Source: Roseburia hominis (GTDB taxonomy: Bacteria; Bacillota; Clostridia; Lachnospirales; Lachnospiraceae). Taken from it: a stretch of DNA of 64,000 nucleotides. The notes under the pieces are model-generated. The model made no database searches. It saw only the letters and a list, made by a program, of their open reading frames with translations, and was not told the origin of the DNA. The position numbers and the translations under genes were made by a program. This document shows, piece by piece, positions 34,178 to 43,536 of the stretch (the first letter of the stretch is position 1; each line of letters starts with the position of its first letter). The DNA is taken from positions 3,534,001 to 3,598,000 of the forward strand of contig CP159990.1 of assembly GCA_040702975.1 (NCBI GenBank), in the 5' to 3' direction.

Positions 34178-37100
34178 TTAAGATTTCGAAAAGTTATATT
34201 TTCTATTGATCCAGAACAGGAGCAAGCCTGCACAGATAATCAACAGTCCTCCCACGGTATACGGGATTGTACCGATTCCACCGGTCATAGGCAACTCGTA
34301 CGTAGCAATAATCACTCCAAGATCCTGATTAGTGTACATCTCCACACCATTGACCAGGCTAACAGTTCCCATTTCGTCAATACTGTGAAGCTTCATGTCA
34401 ATAGACTCTTTCGAATACTGGATGTAGCAAGCATACTCATTGGGATCAAATGTATCTGCCTCGTTTTTGGCGATTGCCTTGCCGTCGTTGGTGTTGGCAT
34501 CATTTTGCCCGTTCTGCTGGTAAGTTGTAACGTCAGTGAATTCCTTCAGGGGCTCTCCTTTGAATGCCACGACGTAATCTCCTGCCTCCAGCTTTTCGAA
34601 GGAATATGCGCCCGTCTTGTCGGTCGTAACCGTAGAAATTTCCCCTCCTGTCACGTCCTCCTTGCATAGCTCATATTGATCATTCTTGACTTTCTTGAAA
34701 AGCGTAGCTGTAACCCCTTCCAGAAGTTCCTCGTCATCGTCTCGGATGCCGTCGAGATTGCGGTCATACCATACGACACCTGATATGCTGCGGGAGATTA
34801 CCTGCGTTTCCACCTTATTGGAGGTGAGCGGGAGAGTCGCGCTGCCTACAATCCAGCAATTGGCAACGTTTTTGTACCAGTCGTCGGCTTTGTTCCCTTT
34901 TGTTTTCACCGTAATCTGCATCTTGATGGTCTGACCCTTTTTCAGATTTTCCACCTTTGCGTACAAGCCGGTGATCTCACTCAGTTCCTTATCCTTGGTC
35001 CCATCCAACATCGCCTTAAAAGCTTTGTCATATTCAAACTTACCGTCTGTTACCTTTCCCAGAGGCTGGAAAAGCTTCTCTTCGTTGAGCATATTCTCCA
35101 CGTTACTCTCATTCATGCCACTTATCTTTCCATTGGCATCCGCAGACCCGCCAAATACCTTCACCTTATCGTAAAGTACCCTATAGTCAGCGGTACTGTA
35201 ATACACAGTGGCATCTGCCGGAGACGCACCTTCTTCCTCGCTGGATGTAACTTTAACCTCACGGAGCACGACATCCCCATCAAACTTCGAACCACGAATA
35301 TCATCATTACGGGGAATCATGTCGTAAAAATAGATCTTATCAATCTTGTCGCTACCGCTGTTGGTATATGTGACGTCATAGGTAATTTCATCGTCCAGCT
35401 CAATATACCGCGTACTCACGGCCTTGGTCAGATTGGTGCCGCTTCGCATGACAATACCAACAGTGACATTGTCAGTATTGCCCTTTGCCGAATCATACGC
35501 TCTGTTATCCCCCGCGCCGCTGATATAAGCGCTGGCTTTGATAGTATCGTTGTTTTTCAGGACAGTTACAGCGGCGAAATTGGCCTGGAAGGTAATATCA
35601 GGCAGATGCAGCCCCACCGGAGCGCCCTTGATTTCAAAGGTAACCGACTGGTTATTTTTCTCCGTCCGTGCATAGATTTCGATAGGATACCGCTTGCCAT
35701 CCGAGGCCACAAATTCAAGCTTAGTAGGATTATTCGGATCAGTGCCAATGGCAATACTTGTTTCCTCGCTCGCCACTTTTCCGTCCGCATCCACTGCATA
35801 GCCCATGATTCGATAGGAACCGCCGGAAACAAAGATGCGCTGGGCGTCACCGGTGTAGCCCTCGTCCAGAACCGTCTTGATGGTCAGGGTAGTTGTCGGA
35901 CTTTTCGACTGACCGGTCAGATCGGAAATTTCTGTTCTGATGTTCTTCAACCGATAGTCCACCACCGTCTCGCCATCGCCCAGGTTGTAGGAACTCATGC
36001 CCACCGTATCTTTGTTGTCCACGCCAATGTTGATTCCCGCTTTGTAACTCAAGATCAACAGGCTGTTGCCCGCCAGCGTGCCGCCAGCGTGAGTCCCCTT
36101 CACCTGAAGACCATCCTTATACTCGGTCTTTACATAATAGGGAGGGCTATTCTTATTTGAATTAGCAAGTTCGCCGCTATACTGGTCATCCTTAACAGTA
36201 TTTGTCGGTTCTGGAAATCCTTCCAGTTCATTCTTCCCTGTGCTGGAATTCCATTCGCCATTCTTCCAGCTTATGGCATCCAGATCATAGGACCAGACTC
36301 GGAATGTGTTGACTGTAGCGACAGTCTTGCTGACCAACTCCTTATCATTCCCGTTCACCGTGACAGGGATGCGCATGTACTGGTACTTACCGCCCAGCAG
36401 ATCGCAGCCACGCAGTTCCATCAGTACGCCGACACAGGTATAACCAGCACTTTTCAGTGCCTCTAAACTGGTATAGTAGCACAGATCCTCCTCACGGACG
36501 GAATTCATATAAGCCAGTACACCCTCCCTGTTAGTGTCATATCCCCCCGGATACTCCGGGTCCGCGGCATAAAGGAATTTCGCCGTTCCCGGTTTGTCAT
36601 ACTTCTCATCCCAATTCTGATAGACACCGGGCTTCCCTCGAATGCTCAACGCCCTGCTGTCGAACAATTGGAGCAGGTTCATGGAGCGGGTACGATAATC
36701 GCCGCCGGAACTCACCATGCCATAGCTGGTGATCCAGATCTCATCCCCGGCAAAGGTACTGCAGTCATAGGATGTGGTCCAATACTCTGTGCCCAGGAAG
36801 CCCTCGCTCGTAGTTTTGGGGTCATTTTCCTTATATTTCCCGTTAAACGCGCTGCCCTTAGTCAGGCTTCCGGGTTTGTATAGAACGATCTGGTCACTCA
36901 GGGTATTGTCTTTACTGTACACTTCATGATTGATTTTGGTCGTATCATCATCCAATGCCTTCAACTCCTGCCCGGCACGGGTATTCAGATGTAAATTGCT
37001 GACCGTCGTGTTCAGGAAGACTTCCACTTCGCTTACCTCCTGCACCATCGGGAACACGCTGAGCACCTGTACGCACCCGGCGGAGAAACACCTGGCATAG

Positions 37101-40100
37101 GTGTCATAGCCTTCTATATTTCCGGAATTACCTGCATCCCTGGTGGGAAAATGTTGTTTGTCAAAGTCAAAATCATAATCTCTGATCGAGAAGTGATAGG
37201 TCGTATCCGCACCAGTTCCCGTCACAACGGTGGGATTTGCAATCTCGTTGAGTTTCTCAAGTGAATCAACTTTCACGCCTTCTCCATTCACCATGGACCA
37301 GTCACCGCCATAATAGCAGCCGTCGTGATAAGCAATATAGTTGCTGGGGCCGCCACCCTTGGCGTAGGGTGAACGGGTTTCACCGTCCCAGTAGATGTTG
37401 CGCCCGCCGTTACCCTTGCCATCCTTTAGCGTTGTCACCGTCCCTCTGCCTGGATCGGCATAGTTATAGGTATAAGCGGTATTCGCGGGTATATTCTCGT
37501 TGTAATCCCACAGGATTGCCGTGTATTCGTCCGGATCAATTTTCTGTCCTTTCACATCGGATTTGGTCTCGGAGGAGAAATTCAGATCGAAGGTGATATC
37601 CCCCACCGGCAAGGACAGACCCCTGAGCCCCTTGGCTTCCCGGTTCTTTTCCGGCTCATTGTCCGTATCGTTATAGAGCTGCAGTGTAATACCGTAGCAG
37701 GTGAGCCGGCCATAGCGGTAATTGGCGTACTGCTTCTGTAACTCCTCTGATAGTTTCTCGCCATTCCGTGTGAACTCGGCAGGGTTGGATTTGCCATGGT
37801 TTTCCTCAAGGCTGGCAAGCCGCACCAGCTCGTCGCGAACATTCCCCGTGACTGCCTGACCGGTGGAGAAGTCAAACCAGTCCTTATAACTCATGTCGTT
37901 GTTTTTCTTTACCTGGACATTGAAATTTGTTCCCGCAGAAACTTTGACATCTGAAGCCTTTATTACGTTATCCTCGTCAGGCCGGACAGGGGATATTTGG
38001 CCTACTCCTTTTCCTTCAGAACCATAGTTATCCGCATTCCCCTCCACCCACATTTTGAAAGTAGGAGCAAAAATCTCTCCGTTGTCAGCATTACGTACCT
38101 CCACTGCTGTTGAAAAGCCTTGCGTACCACTCAGGATACTTTCACCGGGATTGGCTTTAAGTTTGGTCCAGCCAACAAGCCTTTGCTTGACAACGCCTCC
38201 GCTGGTAACCCTGTAACTGTTCTCTCCATCAGTGCTTCCGTTTACCTGGGCGTTCATCGAAACCGGGTTCTTTGTATCAGCAGACGCAAAACCGTGTTCA
38301 TCGCGGCAGACGTTTCCACTACCGTCTGTCTGGGGCAAATAGTACTTCCCGTCGCGATCCATGATCATAATGACATTACCACTATTGTCCAAGTATTCTA
38401 TACTATAGTTCTGACCCAGCCAAAGCATCTTGCTGACGTCAAACCGAGCAGCGGTGGCGGACTTTTCCAATGTCAGTTCAAAATACACATTGACTTCAGT
38501 CTCCGTAATACCCTCCTGCCGCGCCCCGAAGGTTGCCTCCAGATTGTATTGAATGGTGTCATAGGAGCGGACGACCTTATTGCTGTCACCGCTGTCATTG
38601 CCCGGATTATCCGTCTTGTCAAAGGGAGCGGAGCCGTCAATGATTTTTTTAATATTCAGCGCATCAACATAGCCCTTCGCCAGCTTCTTACTCACAAATA
38701 CATAAGGGCCGGCCTGACTTGTTTTAAAGGTGAAGCTTGTGTAGCCCTTATTCTCCACCTTCATATCCTCCACCGAATCTGCACCCAATTCCGTCAGGGA
38801 GCCGTCTTCGATGTTGAAAACCAGCAGCTTCCTCTCGCCTGCAAGACCAGGCAGTCTTGCGTCTTCTTTCAAATATTCGATTTTGACCTTAACGTTTCCA
38901 CTCTCGCTCAGAGGCATCGTTTCCGAATCGGTACCATCCTGTTTAATCCAACAGATGGTATAACACTGCCAACCGTTAACCTCGCCTGCTTTCGCTTGAA
39001 CCGCCTTCTCATCGGGATAGCCATCCTCGCCCGCTTCCATCTCGCGGATGGAAAGTTTATAACCCTCCGGCGCGGATTGTCCCTCCGGCAGAGTGACGGT
39101 AGCCTTTACTCTGGCATCGTTTTCATTTTCAGCGTCGTAGGCAACCAAATCTCCGTTATCCTGCGTTCCGTTATCCTGCGCTTCGTCAGTTGGAACTTCC
39201 GTCTCCTCCGGCGCGGCAGGACTCGCATCAACAGCTTCCTGCTGCCAGGCAAAGTCACGCAGCCATTCCAGCGCAGTCAGCCTGTCGACATTCGTCACCT
39301 TCGCCTGTTCCTCTTCCGTCAGCGCGTCATAAGCCTCATAGGCTTTTTCAATCTGTGTTTTCAACTCGGCCAGGTAAGCGTCACCGCCTGCCTCGTCTCC
39401 GTCTTCCTCAAAGGCCGCTATGCGCTCTTCTACGCTCTGCCGGGTGGGCAGTGCTTCAATCAGTTCGATCACGCTGCATGCGGCGCTATGGGTGTGTTCT
39501 TCCAAATTGCAGGAGAGCACAGATTCCTTCGCGGTCCGAAAGCACGCTTCTGTATGCTTATGCTCCAACACCTGCGTTTTACCGCAGATTAAATTGTCGT
39601 TTTCATCAAAACATTTGGGACTATGTTCGTGCAGAATAATTTCTTCCTTATCGCAGATCAGTTCCGGCTCGGCAGACTTTGCCGGCTCGGTGGACAGCTT
39701 GCAGGTCAGGACCTTATTCCAGGCATAACAATCGTCTGTATGCTGGTGGCCGGAAGTTTCCTCTTTCTGACAGATCAGGCTGTCGTCTTCGTCATAGCAT
39801 CCCAAATCCTCACTATGTGCGTGGGCTCCTTCCCCTTCCGGAATGGCGCAGGCCAATTCACCCCGCTCCGTGGTATAGCACTCGTCTGTGTGTGTATGCG
39901 ACGGCTTCGCTTCTACCTGGGTGTAACAACTCTGATCATGAGTGTGGGCTTTCACCTCGGTAAGGGAGCACCATAGTTTCCCATCCGAATCAAAGCAGGC
40001 ACTGTTATGCTCATGAACGACAAAATCGGAATAGCCACAGCAATATTCCCCGTTTTTATCCAGACAGTCCTTCGTGTGTTCATGCAAATCAAGAGTCTTC

Positions 40101-40342
40101 GGCGTACATACCGGAACGTTCTCGCTCTCATTAGCGGCCTGGACATAACATGCCTCACTGTGCGTATGTTCTGTTTTTTCGCATTTCTGCGTTTTCTCCA
40201 AAGTAAGCGCCGGCAGAATCAATGTATATACGGTGCCAAGCACCACAATGCAAGCCAAAGCGCCGATGATCTTCTTCCTTGTCCGCCGACGGCGATTTCG
40301 GGCAAGATATCCCGCCGCTTCCTGCTTCCTTTCTCCCTGCAT
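34178..40342 (-). CDS. Giant LPXTG adhesin with His/Cys repeats and SdrD-B domain, module A
   Basis: A 2054-residue surface protein. A basic N-terminus and hydrophobic segment (IIGALACIVVLGTVYTLILP) export it. Residues ~50-300 hold ten copies of HxHxxxxC-type motifs (HTHSEACY, HEHTKDCL, HTHTDECY), probably metal-binding or disulfide-linked. A helical stretch (~305-370) and very long beta-rich regions follow. Near residue 1830 is an SdrD_B-like domain (ISGVVWYDRNLDGIRDDDEE), which usually binds calcium. The C-terminus has the sorting signal LPMTGG, a span and NRKYNFSKS. It is probably the tip adhesin of the module A pilus; the ligand is unknown. AAGGAGG precedes the ATG, 17 bases after the signal peptidase gene. 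Confidence 0.9.
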   Translation of the reverse strand: MQGERKQEAAGYLARNRRRRTRKKIIGALACIVVLGTVYTLILPALTLEKTQKCEKTEHTHSEACYVQAANESENVPVCTPKTLDLHEHTKDCLDKNGEYCCGYSDFVVHEHNSACFDSDGKLWCSLTEVKAHTHDQSCYTQVEAKPSHTHTDECYTTERGELACAIPEGEGAHAHSEDLGCYDEDDSLICQKEETSGHQHTDDCYAWNKVLTCKLSTEPAKSAEPELICDKEEIILHEHSPKCFDENDNLICGKTQVLEHKHTEACFRTAKESVLSCNLEEHTHSAACSVIELIEALPTRQSVEERIAAFEEDGDEAGGDAYLAELKTQIEKAYEAYDALTEEEQAKVTNVDRLTALEWLRDFAWQQEAVDASPAAPEETEVPTDEAQDNGTQDNGDLVAYDAENENDARVKATVTLPEGQSAPEGYKLSIREMEAGEDGYPDEKAVQAKAGEVNGWQCYTICWIKQDGTDSETMPLSESGNVKVKIEYLKEDARLPGLAGERKLLVFNIEDGSLTELGADSVEDMKVENKGYTSFTFKTSQAGPYVFVSKKLAKGYVDALNIKKIIDGSAPFDKTDNPGNDSGDSNKVVRSYDTIQYNLEATFGARQEGITETEVNVYFELTLEKSATAARFDVSKMLWLGQNYSIEYLDNSGNVIMIMDRDGKYYLPQTDGSGNVCRDEHGFASADTKNPVSMNAQVNGSTDGENSYRVTSGGVVKQRLVGWTKLKANPGESILSGTQGFSTAVEVRNADNGEIFAPTFKMWVEGNADNYGSEGKGVGQISPVRPDEDNVIKASDVKVSAGTNFNVQVKKNNDMSYKDWFDFSTGQAVTGNVRDELVRLASLEENHGKSNPAEFTRNGEKLSEELQKQYANYRYGRLTCYGITLQLYNDTDNEPEKNREAKGLRGLSLPVGDITFDLNFSSETKSDVKGQKIDPDEYTAILWDYNENIPANTAYTYNYADPGRGTVTTLKDGKGNGGRNIYWDGETRSPYAKGGGPSNYIAYHDGCYYGGDWSMVNGEGVKVDSLEKLNEIANPTVVTGTGADTTYHFSIRDYDFDFDKQHFPTRDAGNSGNIEGYDTYARCFSAGCVQVLSVFPMVQEVSEVEVFLNTTVSNLHLNTRAGQELKALDDDTTKINHEVYSKDNTLSDQIVLYKPGSLTKGSAFNGKYKENDPKTTSEGFLGTEYWTTSYDCSTFAGDEIWITSYGMVSSGGDYRTRSMNLLQLFDSRALSIRGKPGVYQNWDEKYDKPGTAKFLYAADPEYPGGYDTNREGVLAYMNSVREEDLCYYTSLEALKSAGYTCVGVLMELRGCDLLGGKYQYMRIPVTVNGNDKELVSKTVATVNTFRVWSYDLDAISWKNGEWNSSTGKNELEGFPEPTNTVKDDQYSGELANSNKNSPPYYVKTEYKDGLQVKGTHAGGTLAGNSLLILSYKAGINIGVDNKDTVGMSSYNLGDGETVVDYRLKNIRTEISDLTGQSKSPTTTLTIKTVLDEGYTGDAQRIFVSGGSYRIMGYAVDADGKVASEETSIAIGTDPNNPTKLEFVASDGKRYPIEIYARTEKNNQSVTFEIKGAPVGLHLPDITFQANFAAVTVLKNNDTIKASAYISGAGDNRAYDSAKGNTDNVTVGIVMRSGTNLTKAVSTRYIELDDEITYDVTYTNSGSDKIDKIYFYDMIPRNDDIRGSKFDGDVVLREVKVTSSEEEGASPADATVYYSTADYRVLYDKVKVFGGSADANGKISGMNESNVENMLNEEKLFQPLGKVTDGKFEYDKAFKAMLDGTKDKELSEITGLYAKVENLKKGQTIKMQITVKTKGNKADDWYKNVANCWIVGSATLPLTSNKVETQVISRSISGVVWYDRNLDGIRDDDEELLEGVTATLFKKVKNDQYELCKEDVTGGEISTVTTDKTGAYSFEKLEAGDYVVAFKGEPLKEFTDVTTYQQNGQNDANTNDGKAIAKNEADTFDPNEYACYIQYSKESIDMKLHSIDEMGTVSLVNGVEMYTNQDLGVIIATYELPMTGGIGTIPYTVGGLLIICAGLLLFWINRKYNFSKS

Positions 40343-40359
40343 TTAGCATACCTCCTTCC

Positions 40360-40944
40360 TTAATGCAACATTCCCATCCGGCTAAGCGGCCAGATGCGAA
40401 AAAATAATTTTCCTACAATTTGTTCCTGGGATACACATCCCACCGCAGTGTTCCGGGAATCCACCGATGTGGACCGGTGATCCCCCATAACAAAGTATCT
40501 TCCATCCGGAACCTGATAGGGTAATTTAATATTACAGTCGCCCAGTGCCTTTTCCACAAGGTATGGTTCCTCCAGCGGAGTCCTGTTAACGTATACCGTA
40601 CCGTCCTCATCAATATCGATCCAGTCCCCGGGGCCGCAGATTACCCTCTTTACCAAAACCTTATTATTGTAATAGAAAGCGACGATGTCTCCAGGTCCAA
40701 AATCCGCGTTCTTAAGAGAAAGAACGATTTCTCCATCCTGTAATGTGGGGGTCATGGAATGACCGCTGATCTGCAGCACTGGTAACCATAGTGTCGCTAT
40801 CAGGACAGCGATTGCAGCCACAACAATCAGAGCATAGACTGTGCTGTGCAATACAGAACGATAGAGGCTTTTATATTTCAGCCGTTTCAATTCAGACTCT
40901 AATTGTTCGGCAGTCGGTATCTCATGAATCCTTTTTTCCATCAT
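40360..40944 (-). CDS. Signal peptidase I, module A
   Basis: A 194-residue bacterial-type signal peptidase with one N-terminal span. It shows the active-site Ser in ISGHSMTPTL, Lys in VLVKRVICGPGD, and MGDHRSTSVDSR. It starts within the stop codon of the 17-codon micro-ORF (ATGA), so its translation is probably coupled to it. It is first in the phase-variable operon after that peptide and likely processes the many exported proteins encoded behind it. It closely resembles the copies in modules 0 and B. Confidence 0.93.
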   Translation of the reverse strand: MMEKRIHEIPTAEQLESELKRLKYKSLYRSVLHSTVYALIVVAAIAVLIATLWLPVLQISGHSMTPTLQDGEIVLSLKNADFGPGDIVAFYYNNKVLVKRVICGPGDWIDIDEDGTVYVNRTPLEEPYLVEKALGDCNIKLPYQVPDGRYFVMGDHRSTSVDSRNTAVGCVSQEQIVGKLFFRIWPLSRMGMLH

Positions 40945-40994
40945 GCCGCCTGCCCCTCTTTGCAGCTTGATCGCTTCAACTCTTTATCCGTCAT
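40941..40994 (-). CDS. 17-codon micro-ORF coupled to signal peptidase, module A
   Basis: MTDKELKRSSCKEGQAA, preceded by AGGGAG at proper spacing and ending ATGA with the signal peptidase start. The first codons match the 111-residue coiled-coil gene of module 0. Module B has a micro-ORF of exactly the same length. It may be a relic kept for translational coupling or a leader peptide. Confidence 0.6.
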   Translation of the reverse strand: MTDKELKRSSCKEGQAA

Positions 40995-41070
40995 AATCAT
41001 CTCCCTGGCGTAGCTGTATATGATAGGAAAGGACAGGGCTTTATTCTCCTATCCTTTTGTAAATTTGATA

Positions 41071-41338
41071 CATAATTCGCATTATGTGGTATTTATAAAC
41101 AGGACATTACATAATCAGCCCTTTCTATAATATTATAATATGGCCAAATGTCCGATTTGTCAAGACGACAATCCCAGGATTTGTTTGGAATCGGACATAG
41201 AGATAAAGCCTTACTGACGATTTTTTCAGAAAGGTTTATTTTTAGTGCCTATTTATGTGACAGCACCTCTGCATTTCTGTTTTTTGCAAGTTTTCTTTGT
41301 ATAATTTCCATATTTCATACCACATAATGCGAATTATG
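41071..41338. repeat. Invertible promoter element of module A (ON orientation)
   Basis: The arms at 41071-41092 and 41317-41338 are perfect 22-bp inverted repeats. Each is itself a spaced palindrome, CATAAT-TCGC-ATTATG, as expected for a tyrosine recombinase core site. They enclose 224 bases carrying one strong promoter pointing into the pilus operon. The recombinase gene is 73 bases away. The 21 bases nearest the operon-side arm align with the opposite end of the module B element, showing that the two elements are in opposite orientation. Confidence 0.88.
41135..41163 (-). promoter_or_regulatory. Promoter of pilus operon A, inside the invertible element
   Basis: On the minus strand TTGACA (41158-41163), a 17-base spacer and TATTAT (41135-41140). 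It points through the inner arm to the micro-ORF at 40994 and the signal peptidase. Reversing the element would aim it at the terminator at 41358-41396. Confidence 0.85.
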
Positions 41339-41357
41339 AGGTAAATTCGCCAGGCTG

Positions 41358-41396
41358 GTGCAGATGTCATAGAAAGGCGTCCGCGCTCTTTTTTTT
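41358..41396 (+). terminator. Plus-strand terminator beside switch A
   Basis: GTGCAGATG pairs with CGTCCGCGC (with wobble pairs and one mismatch), followed by TCTTTTTTTT. It lies between the outer arm and the 3' end of the recombinase gene, where it would stop transcripts made when the promoter is in the OFF direction. Confidence 0.65.
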
Positions 41397-41410
41397 GCCT
41401 CTTTTTACGC

Positions 41411-42250
41411 TCAAACCACAAGTCCCAGCACATCCAGCCGGCGACGGTGCTCCGCCCCACTGGAAATGATATAAATACGGGTGGTATTGATGCTGCTGTG
41501 TCCCAGAATATCCGCCAGTTTGGCGATATCCTTATCAGCCGAATAGAAACACCGTGCAAACAGGTGACGCAGGTTGTGGGGAAATACTTTTTTTTCGTCC
41601 ACCTCCGCATCCTTGCAGAGCGCTTTCATCATCTTCCAGATATTGCTCCGGTCCAATGGCCTTCCGGTCCGTGTGATAAAAATCGATCCTGTAGCAATTT
41701 TCTCCCGGCGTATATAACCTTTCAATATCTTTTGCAGCTTTTTCGGCAGCAAAATCGCGCGGGTCTTCCCCTTTAGCCGGATCACCGCTTCTCCCCGGCA
41801 GACCGCCTCCACGGTGATATATTTCACCTCGGATACCCGGATTCCCGTACCGCAGATGGTCTGCAAAAGGAGTGCCAGCTTTTCATTTTTCTTATTCTTT
41901 GCCGCCCTGACCAGTCGCAGATACTCTTCCTTGCTAAGCTCCTTTTCGGCAGAACAATAGACACTTCCCTGAATTTTCAAAAATTTCAGTTTCAAATCAC
42001 TCCGCCCAATAAAAGAAAAGAAGCTGTTCAGGGCTGACAGCTTCGCGTTCACACTGACGGGCTGATATTCCCGCTCCAATTTTTCCTTATAAGAAAGGAC
42101 CGCCTGTCTGGTCAGTTCTTCAGTATCCAAAAATGAGAAAAAGCAAAGAATATCCCGACGATACTGACTGATCGTGGCAGGGCTGTGCTCCTCATTTCGC
42201 AAATTTTCCAGATAATCTTCTAGCTGTACTATATAATTTGTTGTTCTCAT
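41411..42250 (-). CDS. Tyrosine recombinase (XerC/D-like) of switch A
   Basis: A 279-residue integrase-family recombinase. The N-terminal SAM-like domain binds the core (IEDYLENLRNEEHS-type start, ATISQYRRDILCFFSFL). The catalytic domain shows the first Arg in GTGIRVSEVKYI, the Lys region RLKGKTRAILLP, HNLRH, and GHSSINTTRIYI with the nucleophilic Tyr. The start at 42250 has AGGAGG upstream. It is adjacent to a 22-bp inverted-repeat promoter element, so DNA inversion is the obvious role. It is transcribed toward the switch. Closely similar copies lie in modules B (intact) and C (broken). Confidence 0.92.
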   Translation of the reverse strand: MRTTNYIVQLEDYLENLRNEEHSPATISQYRRDILCFFSFLDTEELTRQAVLSYKEKLEREYQPVSVNAKLSALNSFFSFIGRSDLKLKFLKIQGSVYCSAEKELSKEEYLRLVRAAKNKKNEKLALLLQTICGTGIRVSEVKYITVEAVCRGEAVIRLKGKTRAILLPKKLQKILKGYIRREKIATGSIFITRTGRPLDRSNIWKMMKALCKDAEVDEKKVFPHNLRHLFARCFYSADKDIAKLADILGHSSINTTRIYIISSGAEHRRRLDVLGLVV

Positions 42251-42375
42251 CGCAATCTCCTCCTGATGGTCAGTTTTCCCACTTCTTCTCAAAATATCGG
42301 AATATCTCCATATTTTCCACCTTTTTATGGGAATATCAGGAAATTTTTCTAAAATGAATCTTCTTTCGTAGGCAA

Positions 42376-42411
42376 TAAAAAAGGTATCGCAAAATTAAAT
42401 TAAGCGATACC
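42376..42411 (-). terminator. Terminator of pilus operon B
   Basis: On the minus strand GGTATCGC pairs with GCGATACC, followed by TTTTTT. It lies about 70 bases after the AP2-protein gene of module B and before the module A recombinase gene, separating the two modules. Confidence 0.85.
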
Positions 42412-42480
42412 CTTGAAATACTTACCTCCAAGTTATTTATTTGCCGCCCGCCGGGTGGCGAAAAGTAATTCTTTAAAATA

Positions 42481-43536
42481 TCAATAGCTTTCAACGGAAG
42501 GAATTGCATCCGTTTTTTCCTCTTCAAGATAAACTTCGTAATACCACTTTAAAAATTCACCATATATGCTTTCTTCCGCCTCTTTTCGGGCTTTTACAGC
42601 ATCCTCGATTTTTATGAATGAGCCAAGGTAATAGGTTTTCCCTTTAAATGTGATCTGCGCCGCCCACTTTCCGCTTTTTCTTTTCCTGTAGACCCCGCCA
42701 TAGCCGCTCGAATTGGTACTGATCAGGCGATGCTGACGGCTGGCTTCCAGCATTGTAACGGACGTGCCATCAATTAGCTTCAGGTTCTCTTTGTATACGG
42801 TTTTCTGGCGGCAGCCGCAGCTTTTCGTATGTCCCAGAAGCAGATTATTCTGTTGAACGACCGTTTCATTTCCACACTTGCACTGACAGCGCCAGAAATA
42901 CGTACCCTCCCGTTTACCGTCATAGGCTATGACTGTCAGATCCCCGAACTGCCTTCCCAAAATGTCCTTTGCAGGTGGATTCCCCAGACAGCCGCAGCTT
43001 TTCGTCTTTCCACTCTGCAAAGCGGTCTGGCCCGCAATAGTCTCATTTCCACAGTCACAGATACACTGCCAGTGATGCAGACCCTTCCATTTCCCCGCGT
43101 ACTTTTGCACCACGAGCTTTCCAAACCGTTTCCCGACAAAATCCTTCAGGGGCGGTCTGCTCAGGCACCCGCAACTTTTCCGATAACCGGCACTGAGCTG
43201 GTGGAGAGGTGCATCCACTTCACCGCCACAATCACACCTGCAATGCCAGATTAGACTTCCGTCTCTTCCCCTCTTTTCGGTTGGATAAAGTGCTGTCAGC
43301 TTTCCAAATCGCTGGCCGGTAATGTCCCGCTGACCGGGCTTTACCACCGTTTCACAGCCGCAGTCCCTCACGATACCACGCTTAAGTGTTCTGGTATCCA
43401 GGCAGATGCTCCTGCCGCATTCACAGGTGCAGCGCCATATCGTATATCCGTTTTTTCGCTCCGGGGTCGCTTCTGTGACGGTCAGCTTCCCGACACAGAA
43501 CCCGGGTCTGATTTGAATGGATCTTTTCTCTTTCAT
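42481..43536 (-). CDS. Zinc-repeat protein with C-terminal AP2 domain, module B
   Basis: A 351-residue near copy of the module A protein at 24847-25905. It has four ~52-residue repeats with the W-C-x-C-x-CG...SCGC pattern (IWRCTCECGRS, VRDCGCE, HWQCICDCGNE, TKSCGC) and then an AP2 DNA-binding domain (SSGYGGVYRKRKSGKWAAQI). It is the last gene of operon B, before a clear terminator. Conservation of the metal-binding cysteines in both copies suggests selection for function. Confidence 0.8.
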   Translation of the reverse strand: MKEKRSIQIRPGFCVGKLTVTEATPERKNGYTIWRCTCECGRSICLDTRTLKRGIVRDCGCETVVKPGQRDITGQRFGKLTALYPTEKRGRDGSLIWHCRCDCGGEVDAPLHQLSAGYRKSCGCLSRPPLKDFVGKRFGKLVVQKYAGKWKGLHHWQCICDCGNETIAGQTALQSGKTKSCGCLGNPPAKDILGRQFGDLTVIAYDGKREGTYFWRCQCKCGNETVVQQNNLLLGHTKSCGCRQKTVYKENLKLIDGTSVTMLEASRQHRLISTNSSGYGGVYRKRKSGKWAAQITFKGKTYYLGSFIKIEDAVKARKEAEESIYGEFLKWYYEVYLEEEKTDAIPSVESY

